Below, piece by piece: positions 8,650 through 16,905 of a stretch of DNA of 64,000 bases. Source of the DNA: Bacillus infantis NRRL B-14911 (GTDB lineage: Bacteria > Bacillota > Bacilli > Bacillales > Cytobacillaceae). Below the pieces are notes generated by a model. The model was not told where the DNA came from, searched no databases, and worked only from the letters and a program-made list of their open reading frames with translations. Positions within the stretch are counted from its first letter, which is position 1. Every line of letters starts with the position of its first letter. The position numbers were made by a program, and so were the translations under genes. Location: the NCBI RefSeq assembly GCF_000473245.1, contig NC_022524.1, positions 4,689,501 to 4,753,500 on the forward strand, written 5' to 3'.

Positions 8650-9255
8650 TTAAAACGCCTTTCTCTGGTAAATGAATGTGGTGACTCCCCAGGAAATGCC
8701 ATACAGAGCCAAAATGATTACTGCTGCCCCCGTGTACAACGCCGGGTTGGACAAACTTGCAATAAAACCGGTGATTAAAGAAAGATCTTCAGCAATCAGG
8801 TTTAGGAGATGCGGACCCATCCCTGTTAATAGAACGAATGTAATCATCAGGACTGTTGTGATATGCCCTGGTTTAAATATATAAAACAGCGGAAATGTGA
8901 ATGCAGCGAATGCTAAGAAGATGCCGCCTCCCATAGCCATATCTTCGATGGTAAATGCCTTATTGAATGCAAGCAATGCCAGACAAGTGCCGCCTATGGC
9001 TAAAATCATATAGATAACTGCTCCGAGATAACGTGAAGCAATGATTTCATTACGCGTATAGGGCAGGCTGTTCAGCAGAATGTTCGCCTCTGCTTTTTCA
9101 TCATAGGCATAGGCATTAAAAGGAATGAAAATGCTGGCAACGCTGAAAATCAGCACAGGATGCGAATCCATTACAATAAAGAACAGGATAAAAGGAATAA
9201 AGGTCAAGATCAGTTTTTTCTGCAGTATCACATCGCGCCTGATAAGGTTAAACAT
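8650..9255 (-). CDS. ABC-2 type transporter permease
   Basis: 201 residues with about six hydrophobic helices (for example 12-35, 56-75, 90-105, 115-135, 155-175, 177-195). The sequence around NILLNSLPYTRNEIIASRY is typical of ABC-2 membrane subunits of the YtrC/BcrB-like export type. It overlaps the upstream ATPase gene by eight bases, so the two are translationally coupled and very likely form one transporter. The transported compound is unknown; related systems respond to cell-wall antibiotics. Confidence 0.83.
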   Translation of the reverse strand: MFNLIRRDVILQKKLILTFIPFILFFIVMDSHPVLIFSVASIFIPFNAYAYDEKAEANILLNSLPYTRNEIIASRYLGAVIYMILAIGGTCLALLAFNKAFTIEDMAMGGGIFLAFAAFTFPLFYIFKPGHITTVLMITFVLLTGMGPHLLNLIAEDLSLITGFIASLSNPALYTGAAVIILALYGISWGVTTFIYQRKAF

Positions 9256-10114
9256 AGCTTTTCCTCCCCTTCATGTAATACATAATATCCTCCAGGCCCG
9301 CCTGTTCCACTACAACAGAATGGCCAAAAGTATTATTTACAAGTTCGATATTGTCAGTCAGGGCCTCAAACCCTGTAGGAGCCCGGTGAATATGGACAAA
9401 AGCCTTCTCTGTATCCCGGTCCAAAAGTTCCAGCCCGCCTTTTACGAGCGCATAATTTTCCCCCACCTCGTGGACAGACTGATTAAATACCAGTCTCCCA
9501 TTTTGCAAAAAGGCAATATAATCAGCGATGCGGTCCAAATCTGTGGTGATATGTGTAGAGAAGAAAATCGTGCGCCGGTCATCCAGCATCAATTCCTGCA
9601 GCAGATCGAGCATTTCCCGCCTGAAAATAGGATCCAGTCCTGATGTAGGTTCATCCATGATAATCAGCTCTGCATGGTGCGATAAGGCAATCGCCAGTGA
9701 TGCCTTCATCTGCATCCCTTTTGAAAAGGTTTTGATCGCTTTATTAAGGGGCAGCTCGAACTGCTCTACATATTGATAAAACAAACGATCGTCCCAGCGC
9801 TTATACGCTGGTCCAACAATGCGTTTTATATCTTTTAAATTCATCCCTTCATAAAATACATTTCCGTCATAAACGAACCCGATGCGCTCTTTGATCTCCT
9901 TCTCATGTGTCTTATAGTCCAGCCCGAAGATCCTGATCTCGCCCTGATCCGGCTTCAGCAGATTCATCATCATTTTAATGGTCGTCGACTTTCCGGCGCC
10001 ATTCCCTCCGATGAACCCTGTAATAAAGCCCTGCTTCACTTGAAAATTTATATCTTTAATGGAAAAACCCTTGAATTCCTTGGCAACATTTTTCAATTCG
10101 ACCACATTCTCCAT
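9248..10114 (-). CDS. ABC transporter ATP-binding protein (YtrB-like)
   Basis: About 288 residues. Walker A GGNGAGKST near residue 35, signature-like FSKGMQMKASLA near 133, Walker B LIIMDEPTSGLDP near 155 and switch His in FFSTHITTDL near 187. Note the signature is SKGMQ rather than SGGQ, as often in YtrB/YhcH ATPases. GAGGAG seven bases before MENVVELK favours this start over one five codons upstream. It sits just after the GntR gene and overlaps the permease gene. Confidence 0.9.
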   Translation of the reverse strand: MENVVELKNVAKEFKGFSIKDINFQVKQGFITGFIGGNGAGKSTTIKMMMNLLKPDQGEIRIFGLDYKTHEKEIKERIGFVYDGNVFYEGMNLKDIKRIVGPAYKRWDDRLFYQYVEQFELPLNKAIKTFSKGMQMKASLAIALSHHAELIIMDEPTSGLDPIFRREMLDLLQELMLDDRRTIFFSTHITTDLDRIADYIAFLQNGRLVFNQSVHEVGENYALVKGGLELLDRDTEKAFVHIHRAPTGFEALTDNIELVNNTFGHSVVVEQAGLEDIMYYMKGRKSYV

Positions 10115-10118
10115 ACAG

Positions 10119-10490
10119 TCACTCCTCATATAAAATCTTCAATAGCTGCTGAAGTTCATCCAATGAGAGACCAATTTCCCGGCCGTTAATTATAACCGCC
10201 CCCAGCTGTTCCTCAATGACCTTCAGCTTCTTTTCCCTAATAACTTCTAAATTTTGTTCGGCAACAAAAGACCCTTTGCCAACAATAGAATAAATAAAAC
10301 CCGCCTTCTCCAATTCCTCGTAAGCCCGTTTCGTCGTAATCACACTGATCTGGAGATCCTTCGCGAGCTGGCGTATGGAAGGCAGCGCTGACCCCTCCTG
10401 CAGATCGCCCGCTAAAATTAAGGATTGAATCTGTTTAGTAATTTGTTCATAAATCGGCTCCTTGGAACTGTTGGAGATAATGATTTGCAT
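10119..10490 (-). CDS. GntR-family regulator, YtrA subfamily
   Basis: 123 residues: winged helix at about 10-75 (EPIYEQITKQIQSLI, SALPSIRQLAKDLQISVITTKRAYEELEKAGFI, GKGSFVAEQN) and only a short C-terminal dimerisation helix pair, the YtrA-type architecture. These repressors usually control the ABC operon they head and are relieved by cell-envelope antibiotics. The ATPase gene starts four bases downstream of its stop. A perfect 19-bp palindrome lies 25 bases before the start and is the probable operator. Confidence 0.88.
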   Translation of the reverse strand: MQIIISNSSKEPIYEQITKQIQSLILAGDLQEGSALPSIRQLAKDLQISVITTKRAYEELEKAGFIYSIVGKGSFVAEQNLEVIREKKLKVIEEQLGAVIINGREIGLSLDELQQLLKILYEE

Positions 10491-10514
10491 GGAATTCCCT
10501 CTTTTTCAACTATT

Positions 10515-10533
10515 GTATATATACTATATATAC
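10515..10533. promoter_or_regulatory. Palindromic operator of the YtrA-type operon
   Basis: GTATATATA, one central base, TATATATAC: a perfect 9+1+9 palindrome within a wider AT-rich tract (10512-10542) that also supplies -10-like sequences for the minus strand. It lies directly before the GntR gene, so autoregulation is likely. Confidence 0.6.
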
Positions 10534-10571
10534 ATTATATACACACTTCCAAAACCGCGCAACCATTTTTT

Positions 10572-10599
10572 GGGCCAGGGGGTCAGGTTCCTTGGCTCA
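10572..10599. repeat. REP-like unit (single)
   Basis: Single degenerate unit: GGGCCAGGGGG, core TCAGGT, then TCCTTGGCTCA. Confidence 0.7.
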
Positions 10600-10628
10600 T
10601 TTTTTTCCTGCATTTATTCCGAAACAGC

Positions 10629-10651
10629 AAAAAAGCCGCCTTGCAGGCAGC
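10629..10651 (-). terminator. Recurring GC-rich terminator, copy 1
   Basis: Read on the minus strand: GCTGCC, short loop, GGCGGC then TTTTTT. It lies just past the end of the DUF5662-like gene. Confidence 0.8.
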
Positions 10652-10661
10652 CTATTCCAAG

Positions 10662-11144
10662 TTAAATCGCGTCCCTATTTTTCCACCTAGCATCCTCTGC
10701 CTTTTTCTTCTCCAATATATCTTCCAGTTCCTTTTTCGTATCGGGATGCAAAATTATATTGCCGCTCAAGTCCATAGTGGAAGCTTTCACCCTTCTTCCC
10801 CACTTCCTCGAAAACGAACGCCAGTCACAAACCATTTCAAGAAGATATTTTCTGGGCATCGGCAGGGCTTGTTTATTTTTCGGGTCAACTACCCAATGTT
10901 CCCAGTGGTGCTTGTTCTTGTGCTGATGGTGGAGCCATGCGTACTTCCACTTTAACTCATCAATGGAGTCCTTTTGGCCCTTATAGAAGAACTTCTTTGC
11001 ATATGGCATAAACTCCTGCGGGGAAAATTTTGACCAATCGTGGACAATCCCCTGCAGGAATAGCCCCTCTTTCCAGCACTCGATCAGGACATTAAGTTTA
11101 TGTTCCAGTATATACAATATGTTTTTCCAGACTGCCCGCAGCAC
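10662..11144 (-). CDS. DUF5662-like protein (metal-dependent hydrolase-like)
   Basis: 160 residues. HDWSKFSPQEFMPYAKKFF near 34 and HHQHKNKHHWEHW near 72-84 match the DUF5662 pattern, in which spaced His and Asp residues resemble an HD-type metal site. Function unknown. The start is GTG, with GGGGAG four bases upstream. The recurring GC-rich terminator follows its stop. Confidence 0.72.
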   Translation of the reverse strand: MLRAVWKNILYILEHKLNVLIECWKEGLFLQGIVHDWSKFSPQEFMPYAKKFFYKGQKDSIDELKWKYAWLHHQHKNKHHWEHWVVDPKNKQALPMPRKYLLEMVCDWRSFSRKWGRRVKASTMDLSGNIILHPDTKKELEDILEKKKAEDARWKNRDAI

Positions 11145-11264
11145 GATACTCCCCCCATCCAGTTTTGTTTCCTTTTCCTAAATTTCCGGAGCTCTGAGTT
11201 TGCTTGCCAGCCGGCTCTAAATAACTTTCCGCAAAAAATGTGCAGATCCTTTCCCACAGTCAAA

Positions 11265-11486
11265 TCAGCGTGCTTTATTCCTCCAAAAAACAAAGGTCAG
11301 AAGCAGCGAAAATATAGGAGCTAAAGCAACCAGCCTCCAGCTATTTTCAGCTCCCAGGAAGTAATAAGCTATCGGAAGTGATGTGATAAAACTGATGAAC
11401 ATGGAAAGCCATGATTTCTTAAATAGACCAAACAGGAGAGTGACGACACAAAGAAGGAAGGATATTTGCCATAGCACCACTATCAA
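11265..11486 (-). CDS. Small three-helix membrane protein, unknown
   Basis: 73 residues that are almost entirely hydrophobic, with three predicted helices (about 2-22, 26-44, 50-67) and a basic end (RNKAR). It starts at TTG with only a weak AGGGTG upstream. No family recognised. Confidence 0.5.
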   Translation of the reverse strand: MIVVLWQISFLLCVVTLLFGLFKKSWLSMFISFITSLPIAYYFLGAENSWRLVALAPIFSLLLTFVFWRNKAR

Positions 11487-11612
11487 ATTAACGCACCCTG
11501 TAGATTTGCATGTGATATCAAGAATGGAAGTGAATAAAGGAATCTGCTCTGGAGGATATTAATGCTAGTGCAGCTTTTTCCGTGCACGATCATGAATGTG
11601 GAGGGATACATT

Positions 11613-11732
11613 GTGAGTACACTTACTAGCTTGATTAAAAGGATCCTTCATTTAATTATTAAGCTGGAGTTTTTTATTGATACGTATAGATATCGCTTAA
11701 ACCGCTTAATAAGAATGCAGCCCTTAACGTAA
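11613..11732 (+). CDS. Candidate 39-residue basic peptide
   Basis: A GTG start preceded at seven bases by GGAGGG opens a 39-codon frame ending TAA. The product has a hydrophobic/amphipathic centre (ILHLIIKLEFF) and a basic C-terminal half (YRYRLNRLIR). An imperfect hairpin (11719-11745) overlaps the stop. It could be a small membrane-active peptide or toxin-like product, but this rests only on the ribosome binding site and composition. The surrounding 360 bases (11487-11845) hold no other gene. Confidence 0.4.
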   Translation: MSTLTSLIKRILHLIIKLEFFIDTYRYRLNRLIRMQPLT

Positions 11733-11802
11733 GCAATAAGGGGCTCATGGCTATCTTTTCCCCACGTGATGAAGACAGGCAGCTGCGCCGGGCTTGCCTA
11801 TA

Positions 11803-11840
11803 GGACAGAAGGACAGGTTTCTCATGTATCTGTCCCTCTG
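11803..11840. terminator. Hairpin, probable terminator of the 91-residue gene
   Basis: GGACAGAAGGACAG and CTGTCCCTCTGTTC pair imperfectly around a 13-base loop, just past the minus-strand gene ending at 11846. The T-run is poor on the minus side. Confidence 0.45.
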
Positions 11841-11845
11841 TTCTT

Positions 11846-12121
11846 CTAAAATTTTTCAGCAGTACAAAACAGCTCCGCAAAATCATTCACAATGTTTATA
11901 TCCGGATTTATTTTCACATCGTTCCTCATTCTCTCTAACCCTTCATAATACTCACTGTCATTTATTAAAGTCAGCACCGAAATATTTCTATTTTCTGCAT
12001 GGAACAGGTAGTCATTCACTCTTATATTTTCCCTTCGATACTCAATTCTTAAATTTACTTTAAAGCCTAATTCAGTAAGTTTTAAACATCTAGCCTTTGT
12101 TCCTATCCAATCTAATTTCAT
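11846..12121 (-). CDS. Hypothetical protein
   Basis: 91 residues, mixed charge, no transmembrane segment. It begins KLDWIGTKARCLKLTELGF and continues with an Arg/Glu-rich stretch (RIEYRRENIRV). No family recognised. AGGACAG precedes the ATG closely. A hairpin follows the stop. Confidence 0.5.
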   Translation of the reverse strand: MKLDWIGTKARCLKLTELGFKVNLRIEYRRENIRVNDYLFHAENRNISVLTLINDSEYYEGLERMRNDVKINPDINIVNDFAELFCTAEKF

Positions 12122-12317
12122 CTGTCCTAAATTGATTCTTACTAATATTCACCAATTTATTCCATTATCCTGCTTTTAAAGATGAATATTCTTATAAAAA
12201 GGAGTATGCAAAAGGGACAGATACCACGGCCCAAAATACAGTATGGTTTTTCCTTAATTGGAAACGCTAGAAACAACATACATAGCACTTAGGGATATTT
12301 GATTAGGAGGTATCTGC

Positions 12318-13331
12318 ATGGTTCTGACAAATCCTTTAAATGTGTCCGAAATAGGTTCGCTTTGGCAGACATATCAGGAAAAAACCTTGATTATGCGGTT
12401 TCTGGAATACTTTATCGAAAAGGCAGATGACCCGCAAGCAAGAAATATTTTGGGCGGATTATGGCAGGAGCTTAATTTTTATGTAGCTGAGATGGAAAAT
12501 CTATTTTCTGAACAGGGAATGGTTAAACCTGTGGGTTTCACATCAGAGGATGTAAACCTGGAGGCCCCCAAGTTATATGATAATGGATTTGATATCATGT
12601 TTGTCCGTGTATTAAAGGAAGTTAGCATGGGGCTGTACACCCTTGGCATGAATATGACCTACAACAAAAAGGTAATGGCCATTTATGAGGGACTCACAAC
12701 TGTCACTCAAAAAATCTATAAACTTTCAACCCGCTATTTACTTGAAAATGGAATTCTATCTCTCCCTCCTAAAGTGACTATGCAGAAGAAGACGGAATTT
12801 ATTAAAAGCAAAAAGTACATGGAGGGGTTTAAACTAATTGGTGAAAAAAGGCCTCTATCAGCCCTGGAGGTTGGGATCCTTCATCATAATCTTGAAGTTA
12901 ATAATATTGGAATGCAGTTAATTACAGGCTTTGCTCAGTGCGCTCAAAACAAGGAAGCCAGGCAATATTTTTTAAAAGGGAAGGATCTTGCCAAGAAACA
13001 GGTCAAAGTTATGGAGGAATTACTTCTGGATGGGGATGTCCATCTCTCCGCGACTTCCGGGGCAACGGTAACTACATCAACAGTTCCTCCCTTTTCTGAC
13101 AAGCTGATGATGCACTGTATATATATTCTTAATGGGTTTGGACTGATTGGGTCAGGCACAGGGGGATTTTTCAGTTTAAGAAACGATTTGGCGATGAAAA
13201 CACTTTTGCTCGCAAAAGATGTCTATTTCTACGCGCAGGAAGGGATTAATATTAAGATTAAAAATGGCTGGTTCGAGGAACCCCCGCAAATGGAAAACCG
13301 TTCCCAAATCATTAAGAAAGGACTTGAATAA
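12318..13331 (+). CDS. DUF3231 family protein (tandem domain), copy 1
   Basis: 337 residues with two related helical halves, each four-helix-bundle-like: the first with LSEIGSLW and GFTSEDVNLEAPKLY, the second with PLSALEVGILHHNLEVNNIG and TVPPFSDKLMMH. DUF3231 proteins resemble spore coat CotF/ferritin-like bundles and are found mainly in spore formers; no biochemical function is established. GGAGGT is placed seven bases before the ATG. Two paralogs occur at 30.6 and 34.6 kb. It stands alone. Confidence 0.85.
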   Translation: MVLTNPLNVSEIGSLWQTYQEKTLIMRFLEYFIEKADDPQARNILGGLWQELNFYVAEMENLFSEQGMVKPVGFTSEDVNLEAPKLYDNGFDIMFVRVLKEVSMGLYTLGMNMTYNKKVMAIYEGLTTVTQKIYKLSTRYLLENGILSLPPKVTMQKKTEFIKSKKYMEGFKLIGEKRPLSALEVGILHHNLEVNNIGMQLITGFAQCAQNKEARQYFLKGKDLAKKQVKVMEELLLDGDVHLSATSGATVTTSTVPPFSDKLMMHCIYILNGFGLIGSGTGGFFSLRNDLAMKTLLLAKDVYFYAQEGINIKIKNGWFEEPPQMENRSQIIKKGLE

Positions 13332-13550
13332 GGCATTTCTATAGAAGATATTAATGGCAGATCCGGTTCTGCCTGACACTAATATCCTTCCAGAGAGATA
13401 ACTTTGAGTTCACTCTCAAGATTATTACGCTGCTCATAAACATCGAATGCTGTATGGAAACATTTAAGGACAGGCTTAACCACTAATGAAAATACAGCCT
13501 TTAACCATAAGCAGCAGGTATCTCAAGACTATTATGCTTCCACACTAATA

Positions 13551-13595
13551 CAGAGAGACAGGTTTTCCGTCCGCTCGGGCCAAGAAACCTGTCCC
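13551..13595. repeat. REP-like pair, degenerate
   Basis: ACAGGTTTTCCGT and GGGCCAAGAAACCTGTCCC: a diverged inverted pair at the 3' side of the next minus-strand gene. Confidence 0.6.
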
Positions 13596-13602
13596 TTTTC
13601 TT

Positions 13603-13833
13603 TCATGTAAACCAAATCCTCGATATCTGCAATGGGTTGATCACTGATTTCAACCTGCCGTCAGGATGATACAGCTTAATAGAGTCCATTTTTTTAAAAT
13701 CATGCGATGCTTTTTCCATATTGTCGAGCAGCACCTTTGTTTCGTTTACATCCAATTTAAAAGATAGAGATTGCCCCGATAGCAGGATCTCTGCCTTAAT
13801 ATTTCCTTTAGGATCGTGGTTTTTATTATACAT
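13603..13833 (-). CDS. Hypothetical protein, 76 residues
   Basis: A short soluble protein beginning MYNKNHDPKGNI, with a Leu/Ser beta-like stretch (ILLSGQSLSFKLDVNE) and a basic tail. GGGAGG eight bases before this ATG selects it over a frame eight codons longer that would start inside the REP border. No family recognised. Confidence 0.6.
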   Translation of the reverse strand: MYNKNHDPKGNIKAEILLSGQSLSFKLDVNETKVLLDNMEKASHDFKKMDSIKLYHPDGRLKSVINPLQISRIWFT

Positions 13834-13849
13834 TTGAAAGTCCTCCCAA

Positions 13850-13898
13850 TGAGCCAAGGGGACAGGTCCGCTGGCCCGTTTGGCATGGAACCTGTCCT
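13850..13898. repeat. REP-like palindromic pair
   Basis: TGAGCCAAGGGGACAGGTCC followed by a second, diverged unit ending ACCTGTCC. It lies between two minus-strand genes and abuts the stop of the propeller-like gene. Confidence 0.8.
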
Positions 13899-14769
13899 AT
13901 GACTTTATATATATTCCATCCTTGCCGTATGCATACAGATGTGAGCCCCGCATGAACACCGGCCCAATGATGCGTTTGCCATCTTCATCAATTAACTGCA
14001 GCTTATGTTTTGCTGTATAGCTGTGTTGATTTTTCCGGTAGCGCATGAGCGTTGACATATCGATTTGACCAATCATGCCCTCTTTATCCAACAAAAATTG
14101 CCCCATCAGAGGGTAACGGCCGTTCACACGATAGCGCCCGGCTTCTCTCATCTCATCCAGATGAACGAGATCAAAATCATCATAATAGTAAAAGTAGACT
14201 TCCTTAGATCCAGCCACATTCAAAGCGTAGCAGTCAATGATGCCATAATCACCGGCTCCCCACAGCCGCTTGCCATTCATTGTGTAAGCCACAACACCGG
14301 CACTTCCCATGGGCTCATCCCATCCAAAATTCCCAAAGATGCCTTCATCAAAGTAACTGACCCAAATGGTATCTGAGTCATCAATCTGCACATCATTGAT
14401 TCCATCACCGAGCGTGAATGCCTCGATTAACTGCCCATTTTGGTTATATCTCCTGGCGTTTCGTTCAACGTAAGTTCCTTCCTTTAAACAGCGGCTTTGT
14501 ACTATAAGCAATGTCCCATCGGAAAACAGATCAGCGTGAGTCGGCATTAGAGGAATGTTCTTTAATTCCACAGTCTCTATACTGTTATCTCTAATCAACG
14601 TGAGGGTCCAGCTGCATTTCGGCACAGGCCGCTCAAAAAAATCGAGTTCCTGTTGGCCGGTTTCAATCAGCAGCAGTGTTCCATCCTGAGCTATCTGGCC
14701 GCCGGCAAAGTTTAAATTTGAACTATAATCATGCCTCTTATGCAATATTAATTTTTCTATTGGAATCAC
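13897..14769 (-). CDS. Hypothetical protein, predicted beta-propeller-like
   Basis: 290 residues made of repeating beta-rich blocks with DG and G(T/N)L turns (AQDGTLLLIETG, FSDGTLLIVQS, DSDTIWVSYFDEG, MNGKRLWGAGDYG, DKEGMIGQID), the look of a PQQ/NHL-type propeller. No signal peptide. GTG start with a weak site. Function unknown; the fold is inferred only from the repeat pattern. Confidence 0.65.
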   Translation of the reverse strand: MIPIEKLILHKRHDYSSNLNFAGGQIAQDGTLLLIETGQQELDFFERPVPKCSWTLTLIRDNSIETVELKNIPLMPTHADLFSDGTLLIVQSRCLKEGTYVERNARRYNQNGQLIEAFTLGDGINDVQIDDSDTIWVSYFDEGIFGNFGWDEPMGSAGVVAYTMNGKRLWGAGDYGIIDCYALNVAGSKEVYFYYYDDFDLVHLDEMREAGRYRVNGRYPLMGQFLLDKEGMIGQIDMSTLMRYRKNQHSYTAKHKLQLIDEDGKRIIGPVFMRGSHLYAYGKDGIYIKS

Positions 14770-14873
14770 CCTATCTGGAGAACATTTCCCAATCCCTTAC
14801 TTGGTGCTGACTGAAATAAACATAGAGGCATCCTGCTTCATGAAAACACGTTATTTTCCATCAGCTCTCTCTT

Positions 14874-15299
14874 TCAAGTGGCCAAAGGGGAAGGTTTAAG
14901 CGCCCTCTGATTTTTTTTCCCTTTAAACATATACCGGATTCCTTTACCCGCAAGAGGTTCGTCCTCATATCTCGGGATCACATGAAAGTGTGCATGGAAA
15001 ATATGCTGTCCGCCAGCCTCGCCGCAGTTCCAGCCTAAATTATAACCTCGAGGCTCATGCTTTTCATCCAAGTACTTTTTCACATCCTGAAGGAGACTGT
15101 AGGTGGCCGCCCACTCCTCGGGTGTTAAGTCAAACGCAGTTTCCCTGTGCTGAATAGGAACAATTAACCCTGCGCCTTCCAGCTGGCTTCCCTTTATTTG
15201 ACTCTGCCCCAGCTGTAAAAAAAGACAATGTTCATTGTTCATGACAACATTCTGATCCGGCTCAAGCTCCAGCCTGCAAAAAATACAGTTATCCATCAT
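14874..15299 (-). CDS. HIT-family hydrolase/transferase
   Basis: About 141 residues. CIFCRLE (zinc-type Cys pair) at the N-terminus and the histidine triad QHIFHAHFHVIPR near residue 103. HIT proteins hydrolyse or transfer nucleotidyl groups from substrates such as AMP-lysine or dinucleoside polyphosphates. GAGGAG precedes two adjacent ATG codons (15299 and 15296); either could be used. An eight-codon upstream extension lacks a site. Confidence 0.85.
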   Translation of the reverse strand: MMDNCIFCRLELEPDQNVVMNNEHCLFLQLGQSQIKGSQLEGAGLIVPIQHRETAFDLTPEEWAATYSLLQDVKKYLDEKHEPRGYNLGWNCGEAGGQHIFHAHFHVIPRYEDEPLAGKGIRYMFKGKKNQRALKPSPLAT

Positions 15300-15331
15300 T
15301 GATCTCCTCACTTTTATCGGCAAAACTTATG

Positions 15332-15550
15332 TCAGCTAACCGAAAACCACCACACAACAAGCCCCATGCTCACAACTCCCCAGACTGTCGTCGCGAAGAT
15401 CCACCAGACAACAGGACGGGATAAAATACTGCTGCTTTCCCCGTCTCTTTTTAGCGCAGCGACCCTGCGTTCCATATTCTTTTTCATGGAAACGAGAACC
15501 GCAAATCCGCCTATGAAAAAGCCGAAAAGAACCCAGAATAGTAAATCCAC
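15332..15550 (-). CDS. Small two-helix membrane protein
   Basis: 72 residues, helices at about 3-21 and 48-70 linked by a basic loop (KKNMERRVAALKRDG). The start is GTG, eight bases after AAGGAGG; an out-of-frame ATG overlaps it by one base. The HIT gene lies just downstream, so the two may be cotranscribed. No family recognised. Confidence 0.6.
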   Translation of the reverse strand: MDLLFWVLFGFFIGGFAVLVSMKKNMERRVAALKRDGESSSILSRPVVWWIFATTVWGVVSMGLVVWWFSVS

Positions 15551-15573
15551 ATTTCAGCCTCCTTTTCATATTG

Positions 15574-15602
15574 TGAGCCATAGGGACAGACCCCCTGGCC
15601 CA
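15574..15602. repeat. REP-like unit (single)
   Basis: TGAGCCATAGGGACAGACCC then CCTGGCCCA: one unit with a core change (GACAGAC). Confidence 0.75.
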
Positions 15603-15694
15603 TGCCCCCTTCAATTTCAGCTGTGAATGCACATATGAGTGCCTGCCCGCTTACCAAAGAACTTCAACAAAAAAAGCGCTAATCCTCCTTAAGA

Positions 15695-15961
15695 TCAACG
15701 CACAGACTTATTCATCAAAGTTAAGATCTTTTCTTTTATGCCGCCAATACTCGTAAAAAGTATATAAGTTTCTTTCTCTGTTTTAATAACCACTCTGTCT
15801 GTATTGCCGGATGGAAACCCAATCCTTATGGCTTCCTTTTCCTGCCCGCCATAGGTATCATCATTCGATACTTCTGTAATAGCCGATAACGGTATTTCAG
15901 TCTTATTTAATAGCCAGTTTATCTCCAGGCTCCCATTCTTCTCTGCCACTTTAACTTCCAT
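15695..15961 (-). CDS. SunI/YnzG-like PH-domain protein
   Basis: 88 residues: MEVKVAEKNGSLEINWLL, then IPLSAITEVSNDDTYGG and EAIRIGFPSGNTDRVVIKT. This matches the small PH-like proteins related to B. subtilis YnzG and the sublancin immunity protein SunI. No lantibiotic or glycocin gene is near, so an immunity role is unproven. AGGAGGGATACC precedes this ATG; the longer frame upstream is only a read-through of a REP element. Confidence 0.72.
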   Translation of the reverse strand: MEVKVAEKNGSLEINWLLNKTEIPLSAITEVSNDDTYGGQEKEAIRIGFPSGNTDRVVIKTEKETYILFTSIGGIKEKILTLMNKSVR

Positions 15962-16027
15962 GGTATCCCTCCTGTTAATATTTGTATACGGAAGAGACAC
16001 CGATTTAGTTTCAATTTTTTGGTGATA

Positions 16028-16055
16028 TGAGCCATGGGGACAGACCCCCCGGCCC
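16028..16055. repeat. REP-like unit (single)
   Basis: TGAGCCATGGGGACAGACCC followed by CCCGGCCCCA. Confidence 0.75.
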
Positions 16056-16078
16056 CACACTAGATCAAAAGTTAATCC

Positions 16079-16828
16079 CTACCCCAAATAATCCCCGGCT
16101 GCCTCAACATCAAATAACCCGCTCTCCCTCGCAAACTGCAATAGCAGATGGAGATGGGCCGCACCATATAAAACAAAAATCCGTTCTTCATTGGAATCCA
16201 ATAAGTTTACCAGATTTCTAAAAATCAACAGATTGCGATAATACCAATACTTCGCTGTCCAAATGGCGCCCGCCGGGTTGCTATTGCTGCCTGTCAGGGA
16301 CATTTTCATGTAAAGTTCCTGTCCCCTGGCAATATTCCGCGGTTCATTATGCCAAAGCAGATAGTCCTTTATAGAATGATTCTGCAAAAATGTATTTGCT
16401 TCAGAAGTGATTTTCTGCCCTATCTCTGTAAACGCCCTATACTCTTCCGTATCTTCCCATTCACTTAGAGCCCCGAGGTCCGGCACACCCTCCTCATCCT
16501 GATTCCAATCGACTGCATGTACATGTCCCAAACCGCATTCCTTTGCCAGCCGGAATCCGACTTGATCGATTTCATTAACGGTTAATTCATAGCCTCCACT
16601 CAAATAAGAAGCATATTCATTATTCAAAGCTTCTTCCTTTTCCTGCAGAACTTCCAAGGCTACCTTTGTCGGGTTAAAATTCTTTAAACAAGTGATAACC
16701 TCCTGGATTTCTGCTTGCCTTGTGCCTGATAAAATATCCATTTTGTCTGTCATATACATATCTCCATTATCTATGCCTGCAAAATGGTCCGTTCCAAAGA
16801 TTAACAGAGTTGGCTTGATAGGAAACAT
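16079..16828 (-). CDS. DUF5694 family protein (TraB-related)
   Basis: 249 residues with LLIFGTDHF near the start, a conserved KVALEVLQEKE block, and FVLYGAAHLHLLLQF near the C-terminus. The His and Glu placement resembles the TraB/PrgY-like putative protease fold. Function unknown. The ATG is the first start possible in frame, but AAGGGG directly abuts it, so spacing is unusual. Confidence 0.75.
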   Translation of the reverse strand: MFPIKPTLLIFGTDHFAGIDNGDMYMTDKMDILSGTRQAEIQEVITCLKNFNPTKVALEVLQEKEEALNNEYASYLSGGYELTVNEIDQVGFRLAKECGLGHVHAVDWNQDEEGVPDLGALSEWEDTEEYRAFTEIGQKITSEANTFLQNHSIKDYLLWHNEPRNIARGQELYMKMSLTGSNSNPAGAIWTAKYWYYRNLLIFRNLVNLLDSNEERIFVLYGAAHLHLLLQFARESGLFDVEAAGDYLG

Positions 16829-16905
16829 CCCCTTGGTAGATTTTCAAAAACAAAGGAACAGGTCTCTCATACAGCTTGTCACAAAAAACCTGTCACTCCT
16901 TCCCG

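Noticed and set aside
13379-13483. Minus-strand frame of 34 codons in the 13.3-13.6 kb gap
   Set aside because: Protein-like composition in part (DVYEQRNNLESELKVISLEGY is suggestive), but no ribosome binding site and too short to judge.
15336-15632. Long frames running through REP elements (also at 41866, 56410, 16060)
   Set aside because: They add repeat-encoded peptides such as PRGQVPW to real proteins; well-placed ribosome binding sites mark later starts.
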